Below the pieces are notes generated by a model, which ran no database searches, was not told where the DNA came from, and saw nothing but the letters and a program-made list of their open reading frames with translations. The position numbers and the translations under genes are program-made. DNA of 64,000 nucleotides from Isoetes taiwanensis (taxonomy: Eukaryota > Streptophyta > Lycopodiopsida > Isoetales > Isoetaceae): the NCBI GenBank assembly GCA_021234155.1, contig JAJEKV010000102.1:2540456-2604455 (forward strand). Direction: 5' to 3'. Positions within the stretch are counted from its first letter, which is position 1. Each line of letters opens with the position of its first letter. Of this stretch, positions 44,953 to 56,330 are shown piece after piece.

Positions 44953-45554
44953 ATATCTAGCATAATAATAGGAATTATTTTTGTGTTTTTTTACACTTTC
45001 CAATATGATTTTGCTATGTTTAGTGGTGTATTCGAGTGGATGTACTAATGCATACATCTAGAGTGCACAAATGCTTTTGTTATTTTTTATGGCAGTTCCC
45101 AAAGTTTTAATGCTATTAAAAAACTGCATGGTCCATAACTCCTATCCCAGTTCTTCAGGCATCATACGGATCCAAACACACATTGATTGACTATTCTCAG
45201 ACTATCATCTCGCTAAAGCATGCATGTATTATCGTTTTTGGGCCCTTTGATCGTGGCACATTTCGTAGGATATTCCCACTCCAGAAATCTTGTTCGCCAT
45301 CTGGGGTCTTTGTCGAGTCAAACTGGCCCATGTAATACCTTAATTAACCTTCCAAAATCATATGTAACAAAACTACTGTTTTTGATAGGGCACACATTAT
45401 CATCTCATATCTCCATGGATTTCTTCCCCTCATATCGACACTGAGAATGTGGAGACAAAAAATTTCGTCTTGAGGAGTTGCATATCTCTAGAGCCGATCT
45501 CACTCGTCCAACTTGCATCCAAGGCAGATCTGAAAGGTCCAATAAGCATGTCTT

Positions 45555-47690
45555 ATGGAATATGCCAATTCCTCATCCCACAGGATTTGGCGTTTGAAGG
45601 TTTCATCGGCAGAGCATGAGGATTTAGAAAAGCAGTCATCGAATAACAGGCGTTTGAAGGTTTCATCGGCAGAGCATAAGGACTTAGGAAACATAGAACA
45701 ACAAAAGGTTAACGTAACTAGAAACAGTGTTTACCTGCTTCTGCAAGAATGCGAAAGAAGAAAAAGTTTGGAATGTGTAAAGCGTGTCCAATCTCTGATG
45801 GTTCATAGTGGATTGGACTCAGTTGCCGTATTGAATGATCACTTAATTCGGTTATTTGCTTGCCACCAAAAATTGGTGGAAGCAAATGAAGCTTTCAATA
45901 AAATGGCAAACCCCAGTTCATATTCATGGGCAGCTGTTATCTTGGCAAATACAAGATTGGGTCATGGTGAGACAGCTCTCGATTTGTATGATGAGATCGG
46001 ATCTTGTGGTCTTCAAAATAACACATACATCTATGTTGCGGCTCTCAAATCATGTGCAATTACAAAATCACTTGTACAAGGAAGGACTATTCATCACCAT
46101 ATCTTCACGAGCAGGCTCCAGAAAGATGTTATAGTGGGGAATACACTGATTGATATGTATGCTAAATGTGGAAGCCTTGAGGAGGCATGCCAAGTCTTCA
46201 AAAACTTATCAAATAGAGATGTTATATCATGGAATGCAATTATTGCAGGGCATGCCCAGCATGGAGACTGTTTCCTCGCTGTGCATTATTTCCAAAATAT
46301 GCAGCAAGAGGGCATAAAACCAGATGTGGTATCATGGAATGCAATGATCACAGGATATGTGCAGAACGAGGATTGTCCGATGGCATTAGAATTTCTCCAA
46401 AAAATGCAACAGAAAGGCACAATTTCAGATTCAGTGACCTTTCTGAGCAGCTTAAAAGCATGTGCAAGCATGGAAGCACTATGCGAAGGAAGAATTATCC
46501 ATGATAATATCATCAAGAAAGAACTGCAATCAAATGTGGTGATTGCAAGTACACTTGTTGACATGTATGCTAAATGCAAGTGCTTGGATGAGGCACAACA
46601 ATTGTTTCACAACCTATCTAGCCGGAATATTGTATCTTGGGGTGCAATGATTGTGGGGTTTACACAGAATGAGGAGGGCAGCCTTGCACTAGAATGGTTT
46701 AGGAAGATGCAACAGGAAGGTCTAATGCCAAATGAAGTTGTATTTTCAAGCATTTTAAAAGCCTGTGGTAATGTTGGAATAATAGAGCAGGGCAGGTTTA
46801 TCCATGAGCAGATAATAACTAGCAGGTATGGCTCAGATATAACTATAAGAAATGCCTTAGTTGATATGTATGCCAAATGTGGGAGCTTGGAGGAGGCTTG
46901 CAAGCAATTTGATATGTTGTTAGATCCAAACACAGTGTCATGGAATTCTATGATCATGGGTTATGTTCAGAATGAGCATGCATTTCTAGCTTTAGAATGC
47001 AGTGGCAAAATGCAGGAGGAAGGTTTAAGGCCAAACGTTGTTACATTCTTGAATGTCCTAAAGGGATGTTCTAACACGGGCGCATTAGTGGAAGGACGAT
47101 ACCTACACGAAAGGATTGTTTGCTGTAGGCTACAATCAGATTTAGCTATGGGAAGCACACTTATTGATATGTACTCAAATTGTGGAAGTCTAGACGAGGC
47201 ATGCCATGCCTTCTCTATATTTCAAAGTCATAATATCGTGTCTTGGAGTTCAATGATTACAGGATATGCTCATTATGGTGAAAGCCTTTCAGCTGCACAA
47301 TGTTTTGAAAACATGTGGCATGAGGGCATAAAGCCAAATGAAGTTTCACTCACCAGTATGCTCACAGCTTGCAGTCATGCAGGATTAGTTGATGAAGGTC
47401 ATTGGTATTTTAAATCTCTGAAAACATTCCGCAATATTACACCAACTATTTCTCATTGTAATTGCATGATTTATCTATTGGGACGTGCAGGATATCTGAT
47501 TCAGGCAGAATGCTTACTCAGAACTACTATGCTGACAAATATTGTGGGTTGGCAGATCTTGCTCAGTGCATGTAGAATGCTTGGGAACTTTGAGCTAGGG
47601 ACACAGTGTTTTGATCAAATTGTCCAGCTGGAAACTTGCTGTGCTGCTGGATATGTGCTCATGTCAAACATATATGCTGGTTCTATATAA
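45555..47690 (+). CDS. PLS-type pentatricopeptide repeat protein 1 (intronless)
   Basis: The 711-codon single exon encodes about 15 PPR motifs from roughly residue 55 to 690. Typical blocks recur: LIDMYAKCGSLEEACQVF, DVISWNAIIAGHAQHGD, EGIKPDVVSWNAMITGYVQN, FSSILKACGNVGIIEQGRFI, LTACSHAGLVDEGHWYF and HCNCMIYLLGRAGYL. The regular P-L-S spacing marks the land-plant organellar RNA-binding family acting in RNA editing or processing in mitochondria or plastids. The protein stops inside the first E motif (YVLMSNIYAGSI), with no E2 or DYW domain. Residues 12-45 hold a 20-residue tandem duplication (RRLKVSSAEH twice) from a 60-bp repeat. A targeting peptide is not obvious; a later start is possible. 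A paralogue follows 371 bp downstream. Confidence 0.93.
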   Translation: MEYANSSSHRIWRLKVSSAEHEDLEKQSSNNRRLKVSSAEHKDLGNIEQQKVNVTRNSVYLLLQECERRKSLECVKRVQSLMVHSGLDSVAVLNDHLIRLFACHQKLVEANEAFNKMANPSSYSWAAVILANTRLGHGETALDLYDEIGSCGLQNNTYIYVAALKSCAITKSLVQGRTIHHHIFTSRLQKDVIVGNTLIDMYAKCGSLEEACQVFKNLSNRDVISWNAIIAGHAQHGDCFLAVHYFQNMQQEGIKPDVVSWNAMITGYVQNEDCPMALEFLQKMQQKGTISDSVTFLSSLKACASMEALCEGRIIHDNIIKKELQSNVVIASTLVDMYAKCKCLDEAQQLFHNLSSRNIVSWGAMIVGFTQNEEGSLALEWFRKMQQEGLMPNEVVFSSILKACGNVGIIEQGRFIHEQIITSRYGSDITIRNALVDMYAKCGSLEEACKQFDMLLDPNTVSWNSMIMGYVQNEHAFLALECSGKMQEEGLRPNVVTFLNVLKGCSNTGALVEGRYLHERIVCCRLQSDLAMGSTLIDMYSNCGSLDEACHAFSIFQSHNIVSWSSMITGYAHYGESLSAAQCFENMWHEGIKPNEVSLTSMLTACSHAGLVDEGHWYFKSLKTFRNITPTISHCNCMIYLLGRAGYLIQAECLLRTTMLTNIVGWQILLSACRMLGNFELGTQCFDQIVQLETCCAAGYVLMSNIYAGSI
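45589..45708 (+). repeat. 60-bp tandem duplication in the PPR1 5' end
   Basis: GGCGTTTGAAGGTTTCATCG begins at 45589 and again at 45649, in frame, so the N terminus repeats RRLKVSSAEH. The copies diverge after the first 30 bases. Confidence 0.8.
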
Positions 47691-48061
47691 CTGAATCTCC
47701 AAAGAACACATGCCAAAAATTTACAGATAAAACATTCCTTGCGTCTTCTCAAAACTGCTAAGCATGAACTCAGGACACCGATTTTCTTTTTTCTTTTTTT
47801 TATGAGGGATGAATAATAGCATATGTTTGAGTTCAAAATCGCACCAAAAATGACCAAAATATATACTTAATATCCATTCAATCATTAGGCCTAGGCATTT
47901 TATTCAGTAAAGAGACGTTTTAATAGTTTAAAGTTACTACGGCAACATACAATGCTTATCAAGGCAAGATTTTTAGGGTTCAAATCAAATATGGCAGTTT
48001 TGAACATACAAGGCAAGCCGCTCAACCCAAGGCGGCCGTATCATTATGAAGAACGGAACAG

Positions 48062-49705
48062 ATGATGCTGCTAAAACGAAGTCAATATCCCACGATAAGC
48101 AGAAATACAGCCTACTCTCTCTTACAGAAATGCGAAACAGACAGGGACCGAGACTTAGTGAGGAATGTACAATGCTATATGATCAACAGTGGATTGGACT
48201 CGATTTCTGTTTTGGGTGACCATCTCATTCGGCTCTTTTCTTCCTTTGGATATTTGGTTGAAGCAAATCAAGCATTCAACAGGATTTTAAAACCAAGTGT
48301 ACACACATGGTCTGCAATTCTGTTTGCAAATGCTAAGCTTGACCATGGGGACGCTGCTTTGGAAATCTATTTCAGATTGCAACAGGTTAGGATAAAAAGC
48401 AATAAGCATGTTTTTCTTGCTGTTCTTAAGGCATGTACTGTAGCCACACTCATTATGCATGGAAAGATTATCCATGAAAATATATTAGGAAATGAGCTAC
48501 AATCAGATGTTATTCTGGGGAGTGCACTGATTGATATGTATGCCAAATGTGAACACGTTGATGGGGCCTGTAAAGCATTTGTCAATTTGCCAGATCGTGA
48601 TATTGTCTCATGGGGGTCAATCATTACAGCATTTGCTCAGAATGAGGAAGGCTTTCTAGCCCTTGAATCTTTTGAGCAGATGCAGCGGGAAGGTATAATC
48701 CCAAATGAAATAACATTTTCAAGCACCTTGAAAGCATGTGCAAATATTGGTGCATTAGCTCGGGGTAGGTCCATACACTGTCAGATCATGGAATATGGAT
48801 TACATTCGAGTAATGTTATTGGAAACATCCTTATTGATATGTATGCAAAGTCAGGGAGCCTATATGAGGCACGCAATATGTTTTGGACCATGTCAAACAG
48901 GAATGTAGTATCATGGAACTCAATAATTGCAGGATATGTTCAGAACAACAGAGGTCTTAACGCAATCAATTGCTTTGAGAAGATGCAGCAAGAAGAGATA
49001 CAACCAAATGGTGTAACAATATTAGAAATTGTTAAAGCATGTGCCAGCACAGGATATATAGAAGAGGGCAGACTAATTCATGAAAGAGTTCTAGAAAATG
49101 GACTTTGGTCAGATAATATTGGGAACAGTTTTGTTGATATGTATGCTAAATGTGGGAACCTAAAGGAGGCACAGAAAATTTTTCATGCATTGTCAGAGTA
49201 CACTATCAAATCATGGGATGCAATGATAGCTGCATATGCGCTGTATGGAGAAGAGTTAAAAGCTGTAGAAAGTTTTGAAGACATGCAAAATCAAGGTGCA
49301 AAGCCAAGTAATGTAGTTTTTAATAGTCTTCTTGTTGCGTGTAGCCATGCTGGTCTTGTGGATGAGGCACACTGGTATTTTACTTTGATGACGCATTATC
49401 ATGGTGTTGTGGCAACTGTTTCCCATTGTACTTCCATGATCAACCTTTTGGGCCATAGAGGATATCTTAATGAAGCAAAATGTGTACTTCAGGTTAATAT
49501 ACAAACTGATATACTAGGGTGGGCATCTTTGCTTAGTGCCTGCAGAATTCATGGGAATCTTGAGTTGGGAAGACACTGCTTTGATGCATTAACCCGTTTG
49601 GATTCCTTCTGCAGTGTTGGATATATCCTGATGTCAAATATGTATGCTGATTGTTTTAATGTTTCATTGAGTGAAACAAGATATAGAGACACAGGGGCTT
49701 ATTAA
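48062..49705 (+). CDS. PLS-type pentatricopeptide repeat protein 2 (intronless)
   Basis: The 547-codon single exon starts MMLLKRSQYPTISRNTAYSL; both ATGs at 48062 and 48065 are usable. PPR blocks recur from about residue 45: LIDMYAKCEHVDGACKAF, DIVSWGSIITAFAQNEEG, FSSTLKACANIGALARGRSI, VDMYAKCGNLKEAQKIF and LVACSHAGLVDEAHWYF. It is a paralogue of PPR1 with fewer repeats. It also ends at the E1 motif (YILMSNMYADCF), followed by 17 unrelated residues. Expected function is organellar RNA binding; the RNA target cannot be read without applying the PPR code position by position. Confidence 0.92.
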   Translation: MMLLKRSQYPTISRNTAYSLLQKCETDRDRDLVRNVQCYMINSGLDSISVLGDHLIRLFSSFGYLVEANQAFNRILKPSVHTWSAILFANAKLDHGDAALEIYFRLQQVRIKSNKHVFLAVLKACTVATLIMHGKIIHENILGNELQSDVILGSALIDMYAKCEHVDGACKAFVNLPDRDIVSWGSIITAFAQNEEGFLALESFEQMQREGIIPNEITFSSTLKACANIGALARGRSIHCQIMEYGLHSSNVIGNILIDMYAKSGSLYEARNMFWTMSNRNVVSWNSIIAGYVQNNRGLNAINCFEKMQQEEIQPNGVTILEIVKACASTGYIEEGRLIHERVLENGLWSDNIGNSFVDMYAKCGNLKEAQKIFHALSEYTIKSWDAMIAAYALYGEELKAVESFEDMQNQGAKPSNVVFNSLLVACSHAGLVDEAHWYFTLMTHYHGVVATVSHCTSMINLLGHRGYLNEAKCVLQVNIQTDILGWASLLSACRIHGNLELGRHCFDALTRLDSFCSVGYILMSNMYADCFNVSLSETRYRDTGAY

Positions 49706-51229
49706 GCCAATTGCCCGTCAACTTAAACCTATCTTACAGCTCACTTCTTTGCCTTCACAATTATAGCATACAAGAATTTGGCGCCGGCTTCGTGCACCGC
49801 TGGGAGTCGAACCCAAGTGCGACCTTCGATGCGGCAACAATGGTGTAGAGGGAGCATCAATATCGGTGCTCCCTCTACACCTTGGGCATGGCAAATGCAT
49901 ATAGACCAGTGCTCTTCAAGGCAAAGTTGACCTCACGTAGTGTGCAAAAAATGACCTTGATGTGCTAGAATATGGGGCAAGTCCATTGCAATAGCGATGA
50001 CACGATTGCAATGATACGAAATAATTTTTGAAATTTAATTTTTAAGCATATGTTTCCACATTTAAAGTATGGGACAAAGTTTGATGGTTTTAGTGTGGCA
50101 TGGAAGTTAACAATGGTCTAAATATGGCCTTTAAATGCTTTCAAAGCCCAGTGATGCAACCGCCTTAGAGGATTTTTGTCTACAAAAGACCTTAAGAAAT
50201 GGTTAACGGTGGTCAATATATGACCTTTGAATACTTTCAAGGTATGCAATGGCCTTAGAGCATGTTGGTCTAAAATAGACCTTAGAAAATGGTCAACAAT
50301 GGGACATTGCTCTAAATTGCTTATTGTTTCTATATATCTTCAAGTGTTGGGGCATCATGGATTACTTTGTGGACTCTATGGTTTACGTAGAATATACCAT
50401 GTCTTAATATTGAATCATATAATGTGAACGATCGATGCAGAATCTGAAATGCATGCTTTGATAAATACATGGGAAGTTTTTAGCATGTTTTCGCCAATGG
50501 TGCAATATTGCATAATATGCCTAATGTTTGTTTTCAAGCAAACCTAGGGCTAAAAAAAAAACATAAATAGTGCAATGGTTACGGGTTTGCTCACCGATTT
50601 TTTAGACTGAAGCGGCTGCCCAGATGGTTTGAGCACTATCATGGAAACAATATCGTGGAAAATTTGGCCTTTGGCAAAAATAAAGCTTAGGTTTTTTTTC
50701 TGATGCTAAGCTGGCGGGAGACGACACCCTAGTTGAGGCATGTTTGCTGCAATTAGAATAAAGGCAAATGGGCTTGATTTTGCAACTATGTTACAGACAT
50801 AAATAATGTGGCAGTAGCCCACAAAGTTTAGCTGCAAGAACGAACTATGGTTTCATACAAATCCGGGTGAAAGGCATAGAGCAATAGCTGCATGAAGTAA
50901 GATTGGATGCTTCAGTAAAACGGGGTGAATCAAAGCAAGCCGAGCTTGATTTTCTTTACAGCCCAGAGATTAAAAACCCATCCCAAATTGTCTCGCAAAA
51001 GCGTTTGCAGCCCTTTATGGCAGTCTACCCAAAATGGCAATTATGCTCAGCAAATTCAAACTAGTAATGTTGGAAAGGAAAGATTATCAGCCTCGTTATT
51101 CCAAAACAAATTTTCCATGGACTTTTCCTTGGGTCTAGACATAAAAAATAAGTGGATGCCTTAATTCTCAGATCTGCTTATATGCCCTGTTTGGAAAACA
51201 AAGCCTTTTGTTAACGATTTGATCTTGAA
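49706..51229. other. Intergenic with one strong hairpin, no gene
   Basis: Apart from the hairpin at 49842-49881 and weak direct repeats built on GGTCAA...GACCTT (50160-50300), this stretch has only short ORFs and poly-A/T runs. On the minus strand 49790-49815 reads GGTTCGACTCCCA, matching a tRNA T-arm/box B. No cloverleaf can be drawn around it, so a degraded tRNA-derived SINE is the most I would suggest. Confidence 0.35.
49842..49881. repeat. Perfect 15-bp hairpin
   Basis: Arms GGTGTAGAGGGAGCA and its exact complement enclose the 10-base loop TCAATATCGG. It lies about 140 bp after the PPR2 stop codon. Confidence 0.9.
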
Positions 51230-51935
51230 ATGAGCAACCAGGCACTGGCAGATTCTGATGCGCAGAATGGGCAATTGGATGCGGGCTATGCTGCCACCCT
51301 GTGGGATGCCTCTACTCTTGCAAAGCCCAAGACAGAGCACTATCACGCTCAGATTAATCCCGGCCTTGAGCATGGACCCCATCGGTACTTGAAAGCACAC
51401 ATCTCTGTGAAGAAACGGAGAGCTATTGCGCCATAAGGATGGGTTCCCATTACCTCGAGAATTGAAACAGTCATTTGGGGGTGAATGGCGGGCACGGGAT
51501 CCCGGGGAGGAGAGGATATGTCGGTGTTGTGAGATGCACGTGATAGAGGATGAGCACCATGCCCTCGGTGGTGCCCGGCATATGCCCATGTCCGAAAGCA
51601 AAGCACACCGATCTTAGATGCTCGACACACCGCTACATCGGGCCCTACTCGCATCACCTATGGTAGCCTTGTTGGGAGCTTACATCCTGCTGATTTATTT
51701 GGTCCGGACTTGCTCTTGAGGGGCATGGTATTTGAGAGCCTCTTGTTAGGGTTTTTCCTCCCAAGTGGGGGTTTTTCATCCCTTAGTAGGGTTCTCTTTA
51801 CCTGATTACATTGTTTGTTTTTGGTGTTGGGGTTTTTGGCTTTTTTGCCTGTTCTCTGCATGTACCGTCTCATAGGCCTCTGGCCTCCGTGGACGTTAAA
51901 ATAAACTTCCTTCCTTCCTTCCTTCCTTTTCTTCA
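51230..51935 (+). mobile_element. LINE 3' end with TTCC tail
   Basis: The plus strand reads TLWDASTLAKPKTEHYHAQI, YLKAHISVKKRRAIAP, then in the next frame GGEWRARDPGEERICRCCEM and HVIEDEHHAL, then CPAYAHVRKQ. The last parts form the Cys/His cluster found after the reverse transcriptase of some non-LTR elements. A non-coding trailer ends in AAAATAAACTTCCTTCCTTCC (51898 on), a short tandem tail as in non-poly(A) LINEs. The 5' portion with the RT is missing, so this is a 5'-truncated copy with frameshifts. Confidence 0.55.
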
Positions 51936-52854
51936 AAAGCTCAAACGAATTTTGGGTCTGGGCTGTCTCAATTAAGTCGTTTGAAGCCAAACATTTATTC
52001 TTGTTTTGGCTTTTCTCTTCCTTGTCTCTCGGATTCAAGAACTCAACCCGACTCAAACTAGTTTGGGTCCGTGTCTGAGTTAAGCTTCTATAAACTTGCA
52101 CGAAATGCTTAGTAACCTTACCTCTGAATTTTACAGTAGAGTTTGCAGATGGTCTGGCCAAGGATTTGTTTAATTACACCTTCAATTTTGAATCATCTTC
52201 AGGGCTTGTGATAATCGTCCACATGACCTGGTTACTGGGTTAAAAAACATGCCGGACTTCCCTGTTCTAGCCCGAAAACATCCCTGTAATAGAATTATGT
52301 GTTTGGTTTTCAAGTTTCCTACAATCAGAGGTCGAATTGGATTCATTGTTTAGAACTTACACATGGCAGAGAGGTCCGGGCAATTCTGCTTGTAGGCAGT
52401 TGTGAGTGTTTTTCCAGTTAGTAAGACGTCCAACTAAAACCCTAGAATTGACCCTCTTGACCTTCAAATTCGGCTTGCCTGGAAAATCAGCTGTGTTTGC
52501 CTTTGAATAAGGCAAATGCAAGCACATTTCTCTCTAAACAGAATTCGAGACCCCATTTTGCCTGTGGGTTAAAGATATGCAGGAGAAGGCTCCCGTAAAA
52601 CTCGAATCATGGGATCAATCCACAAGCTTGACAAAATAATCACCTCGTTCAAGGAATTAGCAAATGCGGGATGATTTTGGGGCAGAGGTCTCAAGCCACG
52701 TAAATGTTGCCTACCCCCCTTTCTGATATTTGAGCCAATCCTAACTTGCCACGTGTCATGTATTCTTTTCTGGAATATTGCTCTCTTTACTCACATTATA
52801 CTTTTAGGCGACATTCTGTTCAACATTCTATTTTAGGGGACATTCTGCTCAACA

Positions 52855-52980
52855 TTCTGTAACTAACAATAACAGTAACTATTCATTACTAACAGTAACT
52901 AATTCATTACTAACAGTAACTAACATTACAAACAGAATTCATTGCTATTCATTACTAACAGTAACTAATTGAATCACACA
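52855..52980. repeat. Tandem CATTACTAACAGTAACTAATT repeats
   Basis: Four or more copies of a roughly 21-22 base unit (ATTACTAACAGTAACTAATT) are partly separated by variant copies. No coding potential. Confidence 0.8.
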
Positions 52981-53119
52981 TTACAATTTGTTGAGATCAT
53001 AGTTCCATTGATTTATATCAGAAGTTTACAAAAAGATTCTTGATCAGAAAAGTTTTAACAGAAGAAACAAAAAACATCCAAATGTAGAAGTTCACAAAAA
53101 AGCCTGTATTTCTCCAGTA

Positions 53120-53362
53120 TCATTTCTTTATCATATGCTTCATCAACTCGCTGAAATCATGTGCTGAAATGCTTGGCATCACGATGTTACAATTCTGGAA
53201 GGTGCCACATGAAATTCCAACCTGTAACTGCATACCTAAAGCATTCCTAACAATTGGATTAGTTTTTGCAAGCATGTCTAGATCATGATTCAGCTGTGCT
53301 AAGTCCCTCTTCATCTCATCTGACACTTCTTCAGTTGTTGCCGAAACAGGAGAAAACTCCAC
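53120..53362 (-). CDS. Small unrecognised ORF, 80 residues
   Basis: MEFSPVSATTEEVSDEMKRD and TNPIVRNALGMQLQVGISCG lead to a Lys-rich end (ELMKHMIKK). The composition is protein-like. A direct repeat CTCCACAACTGGACAG (53356 and 53390) lies at its 5' end and could mark a recombination point. It may be the last exon of a larger gene or of a transposon protein; I know no family for it. Confidence 0.3.
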   Translation of the reverse strand: MEFSPVSATTEEVSDEMKRDLAQLNHDLDMLAKTNPIVRNALGMQLQVGISCGTFQNCNIVMPSISAHDFSELMKHMIKK

Positions 53363-53569
53363 AACTGGACAGCTGAAGTTGTGGATTCAACTCCACAACT
53401 GGACAGAGAAATAAACATATTAGGCGACATCTTGCAAGATTTTCAAAGAAAAATCTGCACCTGCAGCAAGACTTACACAAACTCGGTTGCAGAAATGCCA
53501 AAACTCAGTGTAGAATTCGTCCTAACGTTAGAAAATGCCAGAGCTCGTCCTAGCGCCCTAAGCACATAA

Positions 53570-56270
53570 GAAAATGAGGAAAGGCAGCGCTACACTCAAA
53601 ATTTTTTCAAAAAAAGCTATGATCTAGCTTAAGCATCATGCAGCGCCTCGGATTTAACCTCCAAATCCGTCAGCGCCACTCCAGACCATCACAGCGCCAT
53701 CAACGAAGCAGAGAGCACTCGTTGGACTTGCAGAAGGAAGGAGAAAATGTCCACGTCGACGCCACGTCAGAAAGAGGGGTAGGCAACATTCACGTTGCAG
53801 CAATGTCACTTTAATTACGTGACATTCCTGTATACGGAAAACACAGGAGGCGTCATTCTGTAGCCGAAGCTGTTTTTCAATTGAATTATATGTAAGCTCA
53901 ATTCGCTAGCCAAATCATAGAAGCAGCTGTTCTCGTCTAATAACACTAGCATGCCTCAAGAAAACTCCCCAGCCTTCCTAAACCAGACTTTGCACCACCA
54001 GAACTCCACCACGCCTGATGAAGACTACACAATATTTTATAAAGGTGACTATCGGCAATTTTGCTCTGAGAATCCATGGGGGCCCCATTTTAGGGCCTGC
54101 GAATTAGTCCTATATTATGCTCATGCCCCTTGGAGTTCGAATCAAACTCTATATTTTGCTGTGGTAATAAAATGAAGCTGCAGCGGCAAATTGAAGCTTC
54201 AAACCAAAGAAATTAGCTTTTAGAGAGGGTTCACAAATGCCGGAGATAGGCCGACAGATACAGAAGGAAGAGCTATACCTGATGAGCAATCAGACCTCTG
54301 TTTTGTGGTCTGCGAATTAGCCCCATGGCCCTTACAAATCATAGCCCTGATTCCATCTAGATCATGCTTAATTTAAAAAGCGGCAGCCCTCAAAGTCCTC
54401 CATCTGCAATCTGCCTAAGCACCGGATAGAGTAACCCAGAGGCAAACAGAGTAACGTAGAGGCAAACAGGGATGTTGGAGTTGAAGCTCAAAAACCTGCA
54501 AGAATCAGAATGCTCAAAGGCATCTTCTGCCTAGATTTTTACAGCGGTCTTTGCAGGGGAAGGTCCATCGAACACCCATGCATCTTCTAGCCATTGCGTC
54601 TTCTTAACAATGTAGAATCTAGAGACAAAGGAGGAAATAGGGACCAACATAATCAAGAAAGCCCTAAATACCACACACACAAAACTGTGTTTATCATCAA
54701 TTTTATGTAAATCTTTATCCATTACAAAATTACACAACATTTTAGACCAAATACACTTGGCATACACAACTTTGTGAAATTGGACTCTACTTTTTCAATA
54801 CAAACTTGGCATGGACAACTTCGCATGCTTGGCATTGTTGGATACCTATGCTCAGCAACCTTACCACTCAACACAATATGTTGTTGCTAACCCCATCCCT
54901 GACTTATTGTAACCCTTCTACGTAAAACCCATGATACAAAACCAACAAGCCCATAGAGGCATAAATAAAATGTTTCTAAAAAAATCACAATACAAAAACG
55001 CAAACACAAACCAATGCCTACACGTCATCTCTAATATAAAACATCCACAAAGTCACCCTGAAAGCCCACCAATAATGATCATCTCTACCACATAGGACCA
55101 ACAAACAAATTAAACACCTCTTTTGGTGTTCATACACCATCCCCTATATAACATGTCGTAGCTAAAGCCCAGCAACGCAGGCACTGTTACTAGTATCATT
55201 GAAAATCAATTTTTGACATACCTTTAAAATTTGTTAATATTGCAATTTATCTAAATAATACAATGGCAATAACAAAAACTAGTAAATGCACCGTATAGGG
55301 ATTGAATCTAGATATAACCATTGCGTGAGAATACCTAATGATCCACGCTAAATGCCAGAATTATGCCTCCACAAAAGTACATGTGGAAAAAGAAAACGAT
55401 ATAAGTACCCATTTAATTCAAGGGCCATTAATTCAAGATTAATTATTAAAAAGAATATCGTCCAGGAGGATTCAAGGTAAAACTTCATGTTGTATTTGTG
55501 CCATCACATCATCTCACCAATACGACATCACATAATCACAAAGAACAAAAGGTGATGATTATTGTCGTCATCCTAGTAACAACCAATATGTCCTTTATAT
55601 TTCAGAAACAAGGAGGCAAAGGTGATTTCTCTGGCCTGAAAACACGTGCACCTTCACATATGAAATCTTGATACCATAAATCATCTACAGTTAAGAAAAT
55701 TTGAGCAATAAAATAAGAGGCAACCAGATAAAATGGATTTTCGCCCACAATCAAGCTGAACAGAGCCGTGCTTCCACATACCTGCATAAAAACAAAACAA
55801 GAAACCTTCATATCTACATAAGCTTTATTTCAAGGCCAAAATTGGGCAATTCTATGTGTCTCCTTATATATCTGATCTAGATGAAATTCAAGGCCCATAT
55901 ACATCTAATCCAGAATAAAGTTCCACATGCATCTGTCAGTTTACTAGTCTCCAGATTTGAGAGAAAGCCCAATTCCATCCCACAAATGTTACACAAATAG
56001 AAAGTATTATCACTAAAAGTTAAAAAATAGAAAGTACTGAGACTAAAAGTTGCAGAATAGAAAGTACTGCCACAAAAGTACAAAATGCTAAGCATTTGCC
56101 AAGCCAACTATTGCCTGAAATGTCACTTGCACTCCTGAATTTAAAATACCCACTATATAATGGTACGTACAAAATCTAATATCACCATTCGATTTTGGCA
56201 AAAAAAAGAGGGGTGGGGGGGTATCCAAGTAGCAACTTCCTAGAATACATGCCCCAAATTATTGAAAATT
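53570..56270. other. Gene-poor interval
   Basis: Only scattered short ORFs; one at 53951-54175 (MPQENSPAFLNQTLHHQNST) has no recognised domain. The GCGAATTAG-type phrase recurs at 54099 and 54317. No transposon ends or RNA genes were found by eye. Confidence 0.35.
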
Positions 56271-56280
56271 GGGCCCCGAC

Positions 56281-56330
56281 TTTTTTTTTTTTGAAAGTAA
56301 GAGATGGTTTTATCATTAATTATAAATCCT
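56281..56330 (-). other. Possible retroposed poly(A) end
   Basis: A poly-T run is followed by GAAAGTAAGAGATGGTTTTA on the plus strand. It looks like the poly(A) 3' end of a LINE or SINE on the minus strand. The body to the right (to about 56600) has no readable RT. Confidence 0.25.

Noticed and set aside
49785-49815. tRNA gene suggested by GGTTCGACTCCCA on the minus strand
   Set aside because: No acceptor stem, D-arm or anticodon arm can be placed at the right distances; at most a SINE remnant.
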